Shown here: positions 1 through 8,960 of the stretch, piece by piece
Layout: every line of letters starts with the position of its first letter
How positions within the stretch are numbered: the stretch's first letter is position 1
Assembly: GCF_014646295.1 (NCBI RefSeq)
Contig: NZ_BMNE01000004.1
Span: 880,320-944,319, forward strand
Length of the DNA: 64,000 nt
Direction of reading: 5' to 3'
DNA from: Nocardia rhizosphaerihabitans
GTDB taxonomy: Bacteria; Actinomycetota; Actinomycetes; Mycobacteriales; Mycobacteriaceae
Made by a program: the position numbers and the translations under genes
Notes under the pieces: generated by a model
Seen by the model: only the letters and a program-made list of their open reading frames with translations
What the model was told of the DNA's origin: nothing
Database searches by the model: none

Positions 1-291
1 AGCGCCCGCGTTCACACCCAGCAATCCGGGGTCGGCGAGCGGGTTACGGGTCAGGCCCTGCATCAGGCAGCCCGCGACGCCGAGGGCCAGTCCGGCGAGC
101 AGTCCTAGAACCGTTCGCGGCAGCCGGTATTCGGTGACGGTGACGTGGTCCGGTGTGGTCGCAGGTCCGGTCAGCGCCAGCCAGACTTCGCCCGCCGGAA
201 TCGATTTCGTCCCGACCAGCAGGCTCAGCAAACAGGCCGCGATCAGCAACGCGACCGTCAGCAACCAGCCGCACCAGCGCGGACTTCTCAT
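1..291 (-). CDS. FecCD-family iron-siderophore ABC permease, N-terminal part (runs off left edge)
   Basis: Reading the minus strand from an ATG at 291 gives 97 residues with no stop before the window edge. An N-terminal hydrophobic segment (about residues 8-25) is followed by EYRLPRTVLGLLAGLALGVA, then CLMQGLTRNPLADPGLLGV, the signature stretch of BtuC/FecCD permeases that form the membrane channel for ferric siderophores or B12. The 3' two thirds are outside the window. The upstream region carries three IdeR-like iron boxes shared with the divergent gene at 498, so iron-repressed siderophore uptake is the likely role. The substrate is unknown; B12 uptake is less likely given the iron boxes. 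Confidence 0.85.
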   Translation of the reverse strand, partial: MRSPRWCGWLLTVALLIAACLLSLLVGTKSIPAGEVWLALTGPATTPDHVTVTEYRLPRTVLGLLAGLALGVAGCLMQGLTRNPLADPGLLGVNAGA

Positions 292-327
292 CAGGGGAAT
301 CTCTCTCACGTGGAACTACATCTCAGG

Positions 328-346
328 GGAGGTTAGCCTAAGAAAC
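328..346. promoter_or_regulatory. IdeR/DtxR iron box 3 (weaker)
   Basis: The core AGGTTAGCCTAA matches the left part and centre of the IdeR consensus perfectly, but the right arm is degenerate; total about 13 of 19. It is the box nearest the FecCD start (291), suitable for repressing that gene. Confidence 0.5.
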
Positions 347-352
347 GGTTAG

Positions 353-371
353 ATAGGTGAGCCTTGCCTGA
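353..371. promoter_or_regulatory. IdeR/DtxR iron box 2
   Basis: ATAGGTGAGCCTTGCCTGA matches the IdeR consensus at about 15 of 19 positions. It starts 50 bp from box 1 and shares its first nine bases (ATAGGTGAG), so the two sites may be a local duplication. Confidence 0.6.
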
Positions 372-402
372 CTGCAAAGAGTTTAGCTAGAGCAAGGTCT
401 TG

Positions 403-421
403 ATAGGTGAGGCTTACCTAG
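403..421. promoter_or_regulatory. IdeR/DtxR iron box 1 (strongest)
   Basis: ATAGGTGAGGCTTACCTAG matches the 19-bp IdeR consensus TWAGGTWAGSCTWACCTWA at about 16 positions. It lies about 75 bp before the start of the secreted-protein gene at 498 and 110 bp before the divergent FecCD gene, where Fe(II)-IdeR would repress transcription. Counted by eye, not scored with a matrix. Confidence 0.75.
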
Positions 422-497
422 CTATGGTTCCGGTTCGTTCGGTCCGCAGCTTCTGCGCCGCGCAGCTCACCACGAGGAACACGAAAGGTTCACCCCC

Positions 498-1217
498 GTG
501 AAAATCACCAAGTTCGCCCTGCTGGCCTCGACCGTCAGCGTTGCCCTCGGCATCGCGGCCGGTACCAGCCACGCAGCGCCCGCCGCGGACCCGAACGCGC
601 CGATCAACTACACCGCGAGCACCACCGGGGATGCCACGATCATCGGCACCGACTCGGGCTCGATGGTCGTCGAGGACGGTGTGTTCAAGATCAAGGCGGC
701 CGACGGTACAACGGTCGCGGGCACCGAACTGTCCTTCCGCGTGGACGAATTCGTCTTCCCGATCGCCGCCGAGATCTCCGGCAACACCGCCACCCTGACC
801 CCGAAGTTCGACCTCACGCACGCCACCTACAAGCCGGTCGCGCTGCCCTACGAGAGCCAGGCGCCCTGGAAGAGCGAGTACGACCGTGAGGTCGCGGCCT
901 GGAGCCGGATGACCGGCACCATCTCGCTGGGTGCCAGCATCGCCACCCTCGTCGGCGGTCTCGGCGGCGCGGCTGTCGGTTGCGTGCTCGGCGGCATCCT
1001 GTCGGCCACCGTCATCATGGCGACGATCGTCGGCCTGTTCGGTCCATTCCTGCCCGCCGCCGCGGTCGGCTGCATCGCGGGCGCGCTCGTCGCGGGCCCG
1101 GTCGGCACCCTCGCCGGCCAGATCTTCATCACCGCGCCGATCGCGATCATGGCCGCGGCCCAGTACTTCACCACCATCAACTCCCCGATGCCGAACAACC
1201 CCGCGCCCGCCAAGTAG
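498..1217 (+). CDS. Secreted protein of unknown function, glycine-zipper C-terminal half
   Basis: 239 residues. Residues 1-26 are a Sec signal peptide (KITKF, hydrophobic core, cleavage near SHA-AP). Residues 30-115 look like a beta-rich extracellular domain. Residues about 135-225 are very rich in Gly and Ala with two long hydrophobic stretches (GASIATLVGGLGGAAVGCVL and following), resembling the glycine-zipper segments of small exported actinobacterial proteins. Similar proteins are, as far as I recall, common hypothetical exported proteins in Nocardia and Rhodococcus. Three iron boxes upstream imply iron-regulated expression together with the divergent siderophore permease. A role in iron handling at the envelope is inference only. 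Confidence 0.7.
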   Translation: MKITKFALLASTVSVALGIAAGTSHAAPAADPNAPINYTASTTGDATIIGTDSGSMVVEDGVFKIKAADGTTVAGTELSFRVDEFVFPIAAEISGNTATLTPKFDLTHATYKPVALPYESQAPWKSEYDREVAAWSRMTGTISLGASIATLVGGLGGAAVGCVLGGILSATVIMATIVGLFGPFLPAAAVGCIAGALVAGPVGTLAGQIFITAPIAIMAAAQYFTTINSPMPNNPAPAK

Positions 1218-1268
1218 GCCGCACCCCAAGAACTCTCGTGGAGGGGACAACTCGACGAGACACCGAAT

Positions 1269-1292
1269 CCCGCCCGATCCCCATCGGGCGGG
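1269..1292 (+). terminator. Intrinsic terminator-like hairpin after the secreted-protein gene
   Basis: A 10-bp perfect stem (CCCGCCCGAT / ATCGGGCGGG) with a 4-nt loop lies 52 bp past the stop at 1217 and is followed by ATTTCG. It is the first copy of a 36-bp repeat seen again at 2322. Confidence 0.65.
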
Positions 1293-1305
1293 ATTTCGCC
1301 GTGTC
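1270..1305. repeat. 36-bp direct repeat, copy 1
   Basis: Identical over 36 bp to 2322-2357, including the terminator hairpin and the downstream GATTTCGCCGTGTC. The bases flanking both copies differ. The two copies enclose about 1 kb with two small genes. Confidence 0.85.
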
Positions 1306-1374
1306 CGAACCCACCGAGTGGTGTCGGGCGAAATTCGTCGAGTGCAGCCCGACCCGGTCGGGCATCATGCTGGA

Positions 1375-1818
1375 ATGCACGACTGGCCTGCGCTCGACAC
1401 CGGCGAGATCCCGGCCCCGGAGCTGGTTGCGGCGTGGGTAGCGCTCGACGCTATTCCGTCCGAACGGATCCCGCTCTGGGCAGCACACTGGCTGGTGGAC
1501 GGCCATGACGGTGAAGCCCTCAGGAATCTAGCTGGGCTAGGCGGTACGGAGACCCACGAGGTCCGCGACATCCTGCCCGCAGCGCTGGCCGACTGCACCG
1601 TGGCTATCCCCGACTCGGCCGCAGCCGCGGCCCAGGTGGCGTTCACCAACCTCGCGCGTTTGCATGCCGGCAACCGGGCCAGTGAAATCTGGGTTCTGGC
1701 CAAGGTTTGCGACATCGTCACCCGGTCCGACTATGACGGCAGCATCATCGCTCTTCCGCTCGGCCAGATATTCGGCCTCGAAGACGAATGGGCAGCGGGC
1801 TGGGGCCGAACGCATTAG
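1375..1818 (+). CDS. Hypothetical protein, 147 aa
   Basis: I do not recognise a family. The open frame extends upstream into the previous gene, so the start is chosen at the ATG at 1375 beginning MHDWPALDTGEIPAPELV. The protein is acidic, mostly helical in appearance, with no signal peptide or membrane segment. Tryptophan-rich clusters (LWAAHWLV near residue 40; EDEWAAGWG near the end) suggest a small soluble globular protein. No clear Shine-Dalgarno is seen, so a nearby start is possible. It sits between the two copies of the 36-bp repeat, convergent with the minus-strand gene at 1918. Lineage-restricted gene; function unknown. Confidence 0.55.
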   Translation: MHDWPALDTGEIPAPELVAAWVALDAIPSERIPLWAAHWLVDGHDGEALRNLAGLGGTETHEVRDILPAALADCTVAIPDSAAAAAQVAFTNLARLHAGNRASEIWVLAKVCDIVTRSDYDGSIIALPLGQIFGLEDEWAAGWGRTH

Positions 1819-1917
1819 CAACTCGCACTCGAGATTCAGAACGCATGCAGAGCCCAACTTGCCACGAGCCACCTGGCAAACGACCACTGACCCGCCGCAC
1901 CGTCGAGCGGCTCGCGG

Positions 1918-2280
1918 TTAGTCGGCATCGATGATCGGCTCCGCCCATGCAGCCGGTGCGAACCCCCAGCCCCAGACGGGCGGTTCGGATTCACCTGTCG
2001 TCATCTCGGCGACGGCCGCGCCCGCGTGCTGGCCGGGCTCTGCGTAGTAGACCCGCTTGCGGACCCTCGACGACAAGTTGATGCGATACTTCAGCCCCTC
2101 GACGTCGACGATTCCGCACACATGGCCGGGCTCGTCCACCGAACTCGACACGACCGAGACCGACCAGCCCTCTTTGCCTGCCCTCCAGATCCACACCTCG
2201 AAGGCACGCTGCTTGTCGTCCCTCCTCGATACGGAGGCGATGATCTGGATGGGGTCTTTCCGGTTGTCCACCCCGATCAC
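1918..2280 (-). CDS. Hypothetical protein, about 120 aa
   Basis: Not recognised. The open frame runs up to 2436, but its first 50 codons translate the terminator repeat at 2322-2357 and are low-complexity, so the real start is probably the GTG at 2280 (VIGVDNRKDPIQIIASVSRR); a GTG at 2271 is an alternative. The body alternates hydrophobic and charged residues (FEVWIWRAG, WSVSVVSSS, GIVDVEGLKYRINL), which suggests a small beta-sandwich. The C-terminus is rich in Trp and Pro. No signal peptide or membrane helix. Convergent with the previous gene and enclosed by the same repeats. Confidence 0.45.
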   Translation of the reverse strand: MIGVDNRKDPIQIIASVSRRDDKQRAFEVWIWRAGKEGWSVSVVSSSVDEPGHVCGIVDVEGLKYRINLSSRVRKRVYYAEPGQHAGAAVAEMTTGESEPPVWGWGFAPAAWAEPIIDAD

Positions 2281-2321
2281 CCTATGGCGGGTCGGCCTCG
2301 GCTGCGGTCCGTGGCGGAGCT

Positions 2322-2357
2322 CCGCCCGATCCCCATCGGGCGGGATTTCGCCGTGTC
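2322..2357. repeat. 36-bp direct repeat, copy 2 (orphan terminator)
   Basis: Exact second copy of 1270-1305. Here no plus-strand gene ends just upstream: the neighbouring gene (1918-2280) is on the minus strand and the next plus-strand gene starts at 2435. The hairpin therefore looks like a leftover of a duplication or a lost gene. Confidence 0.85.
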
Positions 2358-2434
2358 TTCCTCCACTCGTTGATAATTCGACAGATGTCGCGAGTTCTAT
2401 GGTCTCGGCGCAGGCACGTCTTGGGGGGTATTCC

Positions 2435-2524
2435 ATGGATCCGCAGCAACAGCCCTACTCGCAGCAGTACGGCGGTCCCGGGCAGCAGCCGAGGGGCGAG
2501 TCGATCGAGGTCTCGCATGTGTGA
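2435..2524 (+). pseudogene. N-terminal fragment of YcxB-like protein, out of frame with the rest
   Basis: ATG at 2435 has a strong Shine-Dalgarno (GGGGGG at about 2423-2428) and reads MDPQQQPYSQQYGGPGQQ, then the segment GESIEVSHV before a TGA at 2522-2524. A Gln/Gly/Pro-rich start followed by IEVSxV is what I expect at the beginning of a YcxB-like membrane protein. The following DEHTARRL continues only in another frame that overlaps at ATGTGTGA. Either a frameshift split the gene or translation re-initiates on the overlapping ATG. Confidence 0.55.
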
Positions 2525-3005
2525 CGAGCACACCGCTCGCCGTCTGAGTCGTGTTCGGGCGCTTGTGGTCTGGTGTCGGCCGAGCGATTGGGCTTGTGTG
2601 GCCCTCACCGTCTGGGGTCTGACGATTTGGACGGCGGAAATCCTGTCCGTCGTGGGTGGAGTCGAGGACGGCGCATCCACTATCGGGCTGGCTGTCGCGC
2701 TGCCCCTGTCCGGACTGCTCTTCTACGCCGCGGCAGCCCGGGTGAATCGGGGTCTCCGGGTGGTCGCCGGGCCCGGTTGCCGGATGGCGGCCCGCTACGC
2801 CGCCGACGCGGTGGAACTGGGGCAGACCGGTCGCCGGGTCACCCTCCGCTATAGCGGTGTCAAGAAGGTCATCGTCCGCGGCGGCGTGGTCCTTTTGCAG
2901 CCCAGAGGTTTTCACTTCGAGGCCATATACGACTACGGCCTCTTCCTGCTCCGCGAAATCGTCCCCGACGATGCCGTTGCCCGCATCCGTGCTGCGCGCG
3001 GCTGA
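2517..3005 (+). CDS. YcxB-like membrane protein, main part
   Basis: 162 residues from ATG 2517 (MCDEHTARRLSRVR), which overlaps the stop of the upstream fragment. Two membrane helices are visible at about residues 18-45 (VWCRPSDWACVALTVWG and following) and 55-80. They are followed by a soluble domain with LRYSGVKKVIVRGGVVLLQP and the ending YGLFLLREIVPDDAVARIRA. This matches the YcxB-type layout: N-terminal IEVSY segment, two helices, then a PH-like domain. Function of the family is unclear. The start lies inside what should be the N-terminal domain, so the intact product probably needs the 2435-2524 part. Confidence 0.55.
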   Translation: MCDEHTARRLSRVRALVVWCRPSDWACVALTVWGLTIWTAEILSVVGGVEDGASTIGLAVALPLSGLLFYAAAARVNRGLRVVAGPGCRMAARYAADAVELGQTGRRVTLRYSGVKKVIVRGGVVLLQPRGFHFEAIYDYGLFLLREIVPDDAVARIRAARG

Positions 3006-3155
3006 GGCGAGCCACAGGTTCGCTGGTCGCTCTGAGTGGACGTCACCGCACCGACGTTACCGACGGATCGGCGGCACGTGCCAGGCATTTTTCGGCGTCG
3101 CGGTCGGTGCGCGGACACAGAAGTCATTGGACATTACCGGGCCGGTCCAACGAGT

Positions 3156-4310
3156 ATGGGCGCGGTGTCCACACGTAATGAACAGCTCAGGCTCGTCGAA
3201 CCGCCGCGTCAGCCGGAGGATCCGGGTGAGCGGTTTCCGTGGTCGGCGGCCATAGACTCCACCTATTCCACCCGCGACGCCATCGACGCACTCGCGCTCG
3301 CGCCGTTCCTGCGCGGCGATCAATCCTTCGCCCGCCAGGCCCATCTGGACCGGGTGCGACCCGACGCGCCGCTACGGCCGGCCGATTCGCGGATCGTGCG
3401 CTCGGTGGCCGACGACGACAGCAGCGCGCTGCTCGCCGAAGGCGAAGGCTGGTCGCTGCGGGCGGTGCGCTGGGCGGGCGGTTCGGCCACCGTCGAGGTG
3501 ACCGCCGTCAGCGACGAACTCGCCGTCGACGTGCTGGCCAGGGCAACGGCCGAAGCCGTGCAGCCGCCGGGTGCCGGCTCCACCGTGGAGATGGGGTTCT
3601 GGCACATGGATGTCCGGCGGCCACTGCGCAGGCGCCGCCAGATCAGCGCGCCCGCCTGGTCGGAGATCCGCGGCAACTACGCCGCGGCGGTGTCGGCGAG
3701 CATGGATCGGCTGATGGCGCTCGAGGTCGCCGACATCAGGGGCAGGCTGGTGCTGCTGCACGGCGAGCCCGGCACCGGCAAGACCACCGCGCTGCGCGCG
3801 CTGGCGCGGGCGTGGTCGTCGTGGTGTCAGGTCGACTGCGTCGTCGACCCGGAGGAACTGTTCAGCAATCCCGGCTATCTCATGGAGGTGGCCGCCGGCG
3901 CCGACGGTGACGACGGCAGCCGCTGGCGCCTGCTGGTGCTGGAGGACTGTGACGAGCTCATCCGCGGCGAGGCGAAAGAGGCTGCGGGACAGAAGCTCTC
4001 GCGACTGCTCAATCTCACCGACGGCATGCTCGGCCAGGGCCGCAATGTGCTGATCGCGGTCACCACCAACGAGGATCTGTCCCGGCTGCACCCCGCGGTG
4101 GTGCGACCCGGCCGCTGCCTGGCCCAGATCGAGGTCGGCCGGTTGTCGGCGCCCGAGGCGCGGGATTGGCTGGCCGCGCAGGACTGCCCGCCGGGCGAGT
4201 CGATCGGCCGGGAGGGCGCCACCCTCGCCGAACTGGTCGCCCGCCGCGACGGCGAGATCCAGATCCAGTCGGTCGGCCAGGACGCGACCGAGGTTGGCAT
4301 GTACCTGTGA
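3156..4310 (+). CDS. DUF5925-type AAA+ ATPase
   Basis: 384 residues from ATG 3156 (MGAVSTRNEQLRLVEPP); the frame is open further upstream but that sequence is not protein-like. The N-terminal half (about 1-150) is the DUF5925-type region found in front of actinobacterial AAA ATPases. Residues about 185-340 form an AAA domain with Walker A GEPGTGKTTA (Lys209), Walker B LLVLEDCDELI near 265 and a sensor-like IAVTTNEDLSRLHPAVVRPG segment with arginine finger candidates. Probably a soluble remodelling ATPase; substrate unknown. No obvious partner gene is adjacent, and its stop abuts the convergent TetR gene with no gap. Confidence 0.8.
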   Translation: MGAVSTRNEQLRLVEPPRQPEDPGERFPWSAAIDSTYSTRDAIDALALAPFLRGDQSFARQAHLDRVRPDAPLRPADSRIVRSVADDDSSALLAEGEGWSLRAVRWAGGSATVEVTAVSDELAVDVLARATAEAVQPPGAGSTVEMGFWHMDVRRPLRRRRQISAPAWSEIRGNYAAAVSASMDRLMALEVADIRGRLVLLHGEPGTGKTTALRALARAWSSWCQVDCVVDPEELFSNPGYLMEVAAGADGDDGSRWRLLVLEDCDELIRGEAKEAAGQKLSRLLNLTDGMLGQGRNVLIAVTTNEDLSRLHPAVVRPGRCLAQIEVGRLSAPEARDWLAAQDCPPGESIGREGATLAELVARRDGEIQIQSVGQDATEVGMYL

Positions 4311-4874
4311 TCACGCCGGGATATGCGCCTTGACCAGCTCGGTGAGGTGACGGCCGACGCGGTCCAGCGGCTCGGTGCTGTGCTTGGCCAGCGACATCAC
4401 CACCGCGCCCTCGATCGTCGCGATGACCGTCGTCGCCAGGGAGCGGGCGGTGTCGGGGGCGATGTTCTCCGCGCGCAGCCGCGTCTCCAGCGCCTGCTCC
4501 CAGTCGTCGAACGCCTCGCCCGCGGCGTCGGCGGCCGCTGGTGACTCCGAGCGCCCGAGCGCGGCGGCCACGATCGGGCAGCCTGCGAGGAAATCGCTGG
4601 ATTCGACGACCTGCTTCCACGCCTCGGCGAAGGAGGCGATGGTCTCGTCCGGTTTGGCGCTCTCGCTGAACGTCTCGATCAGCGTCGTCATCGCCCGGCC
4701 CGCGACTCGGGTGGCCTCGGTGATCAGCTCGGACTTGCCGCCGGGGAAGTTCAGATAGATCGTCCGGCGGGAGAGCCCGCTGTGGTCGAGCAGCTGCGCG
4801 ACGCCGGTCCCGGTCACGCCGTTGCGGCGCACCAGGTCGATCGCGCTCTGCACGAGTCCGTCGCGTGCTGCCAT
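4311..4874 (-). CDS. TetR-family repressor (LmrA/YxaF-like)
   Basis: 187 residues. Residues 1-60 hold the TetR helix-turn-helix (GVAQLLDHSGLSRRTIYLNF, then GGKSELI). The C-terminal ligand domain contains FLAGCPIVAAALGRS, typical of the LmrA/YxaF branch that senses hydrophobic compounds or antibiotics. It is divergent from the flavin-F420 fusion gene at 4974, with 99 bp between starts that hold two near-identical 18-bp palindromes. These are almost certainly its own operators, giving autorepression and control of the neighbour. The inducer is unknown. Confidence 0.9.
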   Translation of the reverse strand: MAARDGLVQSAIDLVRRNGVTGTGVAQLLDHSGLSRRTIYLNFPGGKSELITEATRVAGRAMTTLIETFSESAKPDETIASFAEAWKQVVESSDFLAGCPIVAAALGRSESPAAADAAGEAFDDWEQALETRLRAENIAPDTARSLATTVIATIEGAVVMSLAKHSTEPLDRVGRHLTELVKAHIPA

Positions 4875-4902
4875 CGGCGTCCTTTCGGTCGGTCCGATTG
4901 AA

Positions 4903-4920
4903 GTATACCGATCGGTGTAC
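4903..4920. promoter_or_regulatory. TetR operator 1 (imperfect palindrome)
   Basis: GTATACCGATCGGTGTAC, an 18-bp inverted repeat with one mismatch pair, lies 29 bp upstream of the TetR start. It also carries a possible minus-strand -10-like TATACT. Confidence 0.8.
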
Positions 4921-4933
4921 TACCGTCGGGTAG

Positions 4934-4951
4934 GTACACCGATCGGTGTAC
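4934..4951. promoter_or_regulatory. TetR operator 2 (perfect palindrome)
   Basis: GTACACCGATCGGTGTAC is a perfect 18-bp palindrome, 31 bp (about three helical turns) from operator 1. It sits 23 bp upstream of the fusion gene start, where bound TetR dimers would block transcription in both directions. Confidence 0.85.
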
Positions 4952-4973
4952 TCGATGCGCGGAGGAGCCGACG

Positions 4974-6654
<1,681 letters not shown>

Positions 6655-6665
<11 letters not shown>

Positions 6666-7926
6666 CGACCTTCGCCGCGGCCGCGCAGGCCAGGGTGAGC
6701 ACCAGCGGAACGGCCAGCGCCGCGGTGAGCGGGATGACGGCGGTCAGCCACCCGATCACCGCGGGGCCGGCCAGCAGACCCAGATAGCCGATGGTGAACA
6801 CCCGGGACATGTCGGTGGCCGCGGTCGTGCCACCGAGATTGCCTGCGGCGGTGAAGATCTGGGGTACACCACCGGCGAGACCGAGGCCGCACATCGCCCA
6901 GCCGACGAGGGTGAGCGGCAGCCACGGCGACGCGATGACCACGCCGAGCCCGGCGGCGGCGAGCAGACTGCCGAACCGCAGGATGGCGACCGGCCCGATC
7001 GCCGCGCTGACCCGGTCGGCGAGGAACCGGCCGAGCGTCATGGTGGCGGAGAAGGCGCCGAACGCGAGGGCGGCGTCGGATTCGGACGCGCCGAGATGCT
7101 CCCTGACCTGCAATGCGCTCCAGTCGCCCGCCACGCCCTCGGCGAGCAACAGGACGAAGGCGATCCCGCCGAGCGAGAGCACCTTGCGTGTCCGGTCGCG
7201 GTTTTCCTGGCGGGCATCTTTTCCGGTCGACACCGGGGTCGATTCGGTCGCGAGGTCGCGGGCTGCCCTGTCGGATCGGTCGGTCCTGGGTTTCGCGGTG
7301 GCCTCTGGCCCGCTGGCGTCGTAATGCTCTGGCCGCGAACCTGTTTCGGGGTGGTGGTGCCGGATCAGGCGGGGGACGAGCACCGCGGTGACGACGAGTC
7401 CGGCGATGCCCGCGCAGGTCAGGGTCAGCTGCGGGGACCAGCCTGCGCGTTGGGTGGCGGCGCCGACCAGCGCACCGACGAAGCCGCCACAGGAGAACAT
7501 GGCGTGGAAGGCCGACATGATCGGGCGGTGGTAGGCGCGTTCGACGTGCACCGCCTGGGTGTTCATCGAGACGTCGAGCGCGCCGTTGCCGAAACCGAAA
7601 CAGGCCAGCGCGATCGCCAGGGTGACCGGATTCGCCGCCAGCGCGGGACCGATCACCGTCACCGAGATCGTGGTGGCGGCCAAGGCGACGAGCGTCCGGC
7701 TGCCGAACCGGTCGGCCGCCGGACCAGCGAGCCGCATCCCCACGAGCGCGGCCCCGGCCAGCAGCAACACGAACATCCCGAGCAGCGAGGACGACACCCC
7801 GGCCCGATCCGTGATCGCCGGGATGTGCACCACCCACATGGCCAGCAGGAACCCGTTGAGCGTGAACGCGGCGAAGACCGCGGCCCTGGCCAACCGAAGC
7901 TCGCGGTCGATCGTCGCTGGGGTCAC
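6655..7926 (-). CDS. MFS transporter (YbjJ-like)
   Basis: About 423 residues from GTG 7926 (VTPATIDRELRLARAAVFAAF); the longer open frame upstream reads through the intergenic hairpin and is not credible. Twelve membrane helices in two halves of six, with the MFS loop motif GPAADRFGSRT after helix 2 and FGNGALDVSMNTQAV in helix 5, as in YbjJ and fucose-permease-like carriers. A central cytoplasmic loop of about 55 residues (residues 190-245) is hydrophilic, with many Arg, Asp and Glu. The 3' end overlaps that of the fusion gene by 11 bp (convergent). The substrate is not predictable. Confidence 0.8.
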
Positions 7927-7970
7927 CAATTCGACGGTACCGGCACCGGCCCCACTGCACACCGAACCGA

Positions 7971-8031
7971 GATCACCACGCTCCGGTGGCGGTCGGCTCG
8001 CGCGCGGTGCCGCCATCGGAGCGTGGTGATC
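7971..8031 (-). terminator. Large inverted repeat between MFS and NmrA-type genes
   Basis: Arms of 21 bp (7971-7991 and 8011-8031) pair with one mismatch around a 19-nt spacer. The element starts 4 bp past the stop of the minus-strand oxidoreductase gene and ends before the MFS start at 7926. It most likely terminates the oxidoreductase transcript. A T-tract is lacking, so it may instead be a stability element. Confidence 0.55.
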
Positions 8032-8034
8032 CGA

Positions 8035-8880
8035 TCACGCCTGGGGTGTCCACACACCGGTGGCCGCGACCTCCTTCGCGTACTCGCTGAAATCCCGCGG
8101 CGCGCGACCGAGCGCCCGCTGCACACCGTCGGCGGTCGCGGAGTTGCGGCCGTCGAGGATCGTGCCGAAGAGGTAGTCGAGCAGGCTGATCATGTCGGTG
8201 GGCAGCTGGTATTCGGTCAGTGCCGCAACGAAGTCCGGGCGAGAGATCGGGATGAAGGCGATCTCGCGGCCGGTGGCCGTGGCGATCTCGCCGACCGCCT
8301 CGGCGAAGGTCAGCGCCCGCGCACCGCTGATCTCGTAGATCTGGCCCGCGTGGCGCGGGTCGGTGAGCGCGGCCACGGCCACCTCGGCGATGTCGTCGGC
8401 GTGCGCGAACGGTTCGGGCACGTCACCGTTGGGCAGGGCGACCGCGCCGGCCAGCACGTCACCGAGGAAGGCGCCCTCGCTGAAGTTCTCGGCGAAGAAG
8501 CTGCACCGCACGACGGTCCAGGCCAGGCCCGAATCCTCCACGATCAGTTCGCATTCGCGCGCCTCGGGTTCGCCGCGGCCCGACACCAGCACCACCGATC
8601 GCACGCCGGCCGCCCGTGCGGCCGCGGTGAACGCGCGGATGACGTCCGGTGCGCCGGGGACGGCGAGATCCGGCTGGTAGGACAGGTAGATCGAGTCGAC
8701 GCCCGCCAGGGCGGGGCCCCAGGTTTCCCGATCGGTCCAGTCGAACGGGATCGGGGCGGTGCGTGAGCCGAGCCGGACCGGGTGGCCCGCTGCCTCGAGG
8801 AGGGCCGCGACGCGGCTGCCGGTCTTGCCGGTGCCGCCGGTGACGAGGAAAAGCTGCTGGTGAGAAGCGGTGTTTGTCAT
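8035..8880 (-). CDS. NmrA/SDR-atypical NAD(P)-binding protein
   Basis: 281 residues from ATG 8880 (MTNTASHQQLFLVTGGTGKTG). The N-terminal Rossmann motif VTGGTGKTG matches the GxxGxxG of NmrA and NAD(P)H-quinone-reductase-like atypical SDRs. ASP/Trp-rich FDWTDRETWGPALAGVDSIY and VLVSGRGEPEAR follow, then WTVVRCSFFAENF, the usual substrate-side motif. There is no canonical catalytic Tyr-x-x-x-Lys, so a sensor or quinone-reductase role is possible. It is divergent from the AraC regulator at 8961 with an 80-bp gap, so AraC control is plausible. Specific substrate unknown. Confidence 0.82.
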   Translation of the reverse strand: MTNTASHQQLFLVTGGTGKTGSRVAALLEAAGHPVRLGSRTAPIPFDWTDRETWGPALAGVDSIYLSYQPDLAVPGAPDVIRAFTAAARAAGVRSVVLVSGRGEPEARECELIVEDSGLAWTVVRCSFFAENFSEGAFLGDVLAGAVALPNGDVPEPFAHADDIAEVAVAALTDPRHAGQIYEISGARALTFAEAVGEIATATGREIAFIPISRPDFVAALTEYQLPTDMISLLDYLFGTILDGRNSATADGVQRALGRAPRDFSEYAKEVAATGVWTPQA

Positions 8881-8960
8881 GAGATAAGTACATCGGCCCG
8901 CGGCCTCGGGCGACATCGTCGTGCCGCTCGCGAACATGCGCCGTCGTCTACGGTGGATGT

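Noticed and set aside
414..1250. Long minus-strand open frame opposite the secreted protein
   Set aside because: It is an antisense G+C-rich shadow with repetitive Arg/Gly/Asp composition; the plus frame has signal peptide and iron boxes.
7971..8031. Insertion-sequence terminal inverted repeats
   Set aside because: Arms are only 19 bp apart, with no transposase; best read as an intergenic hairpin.
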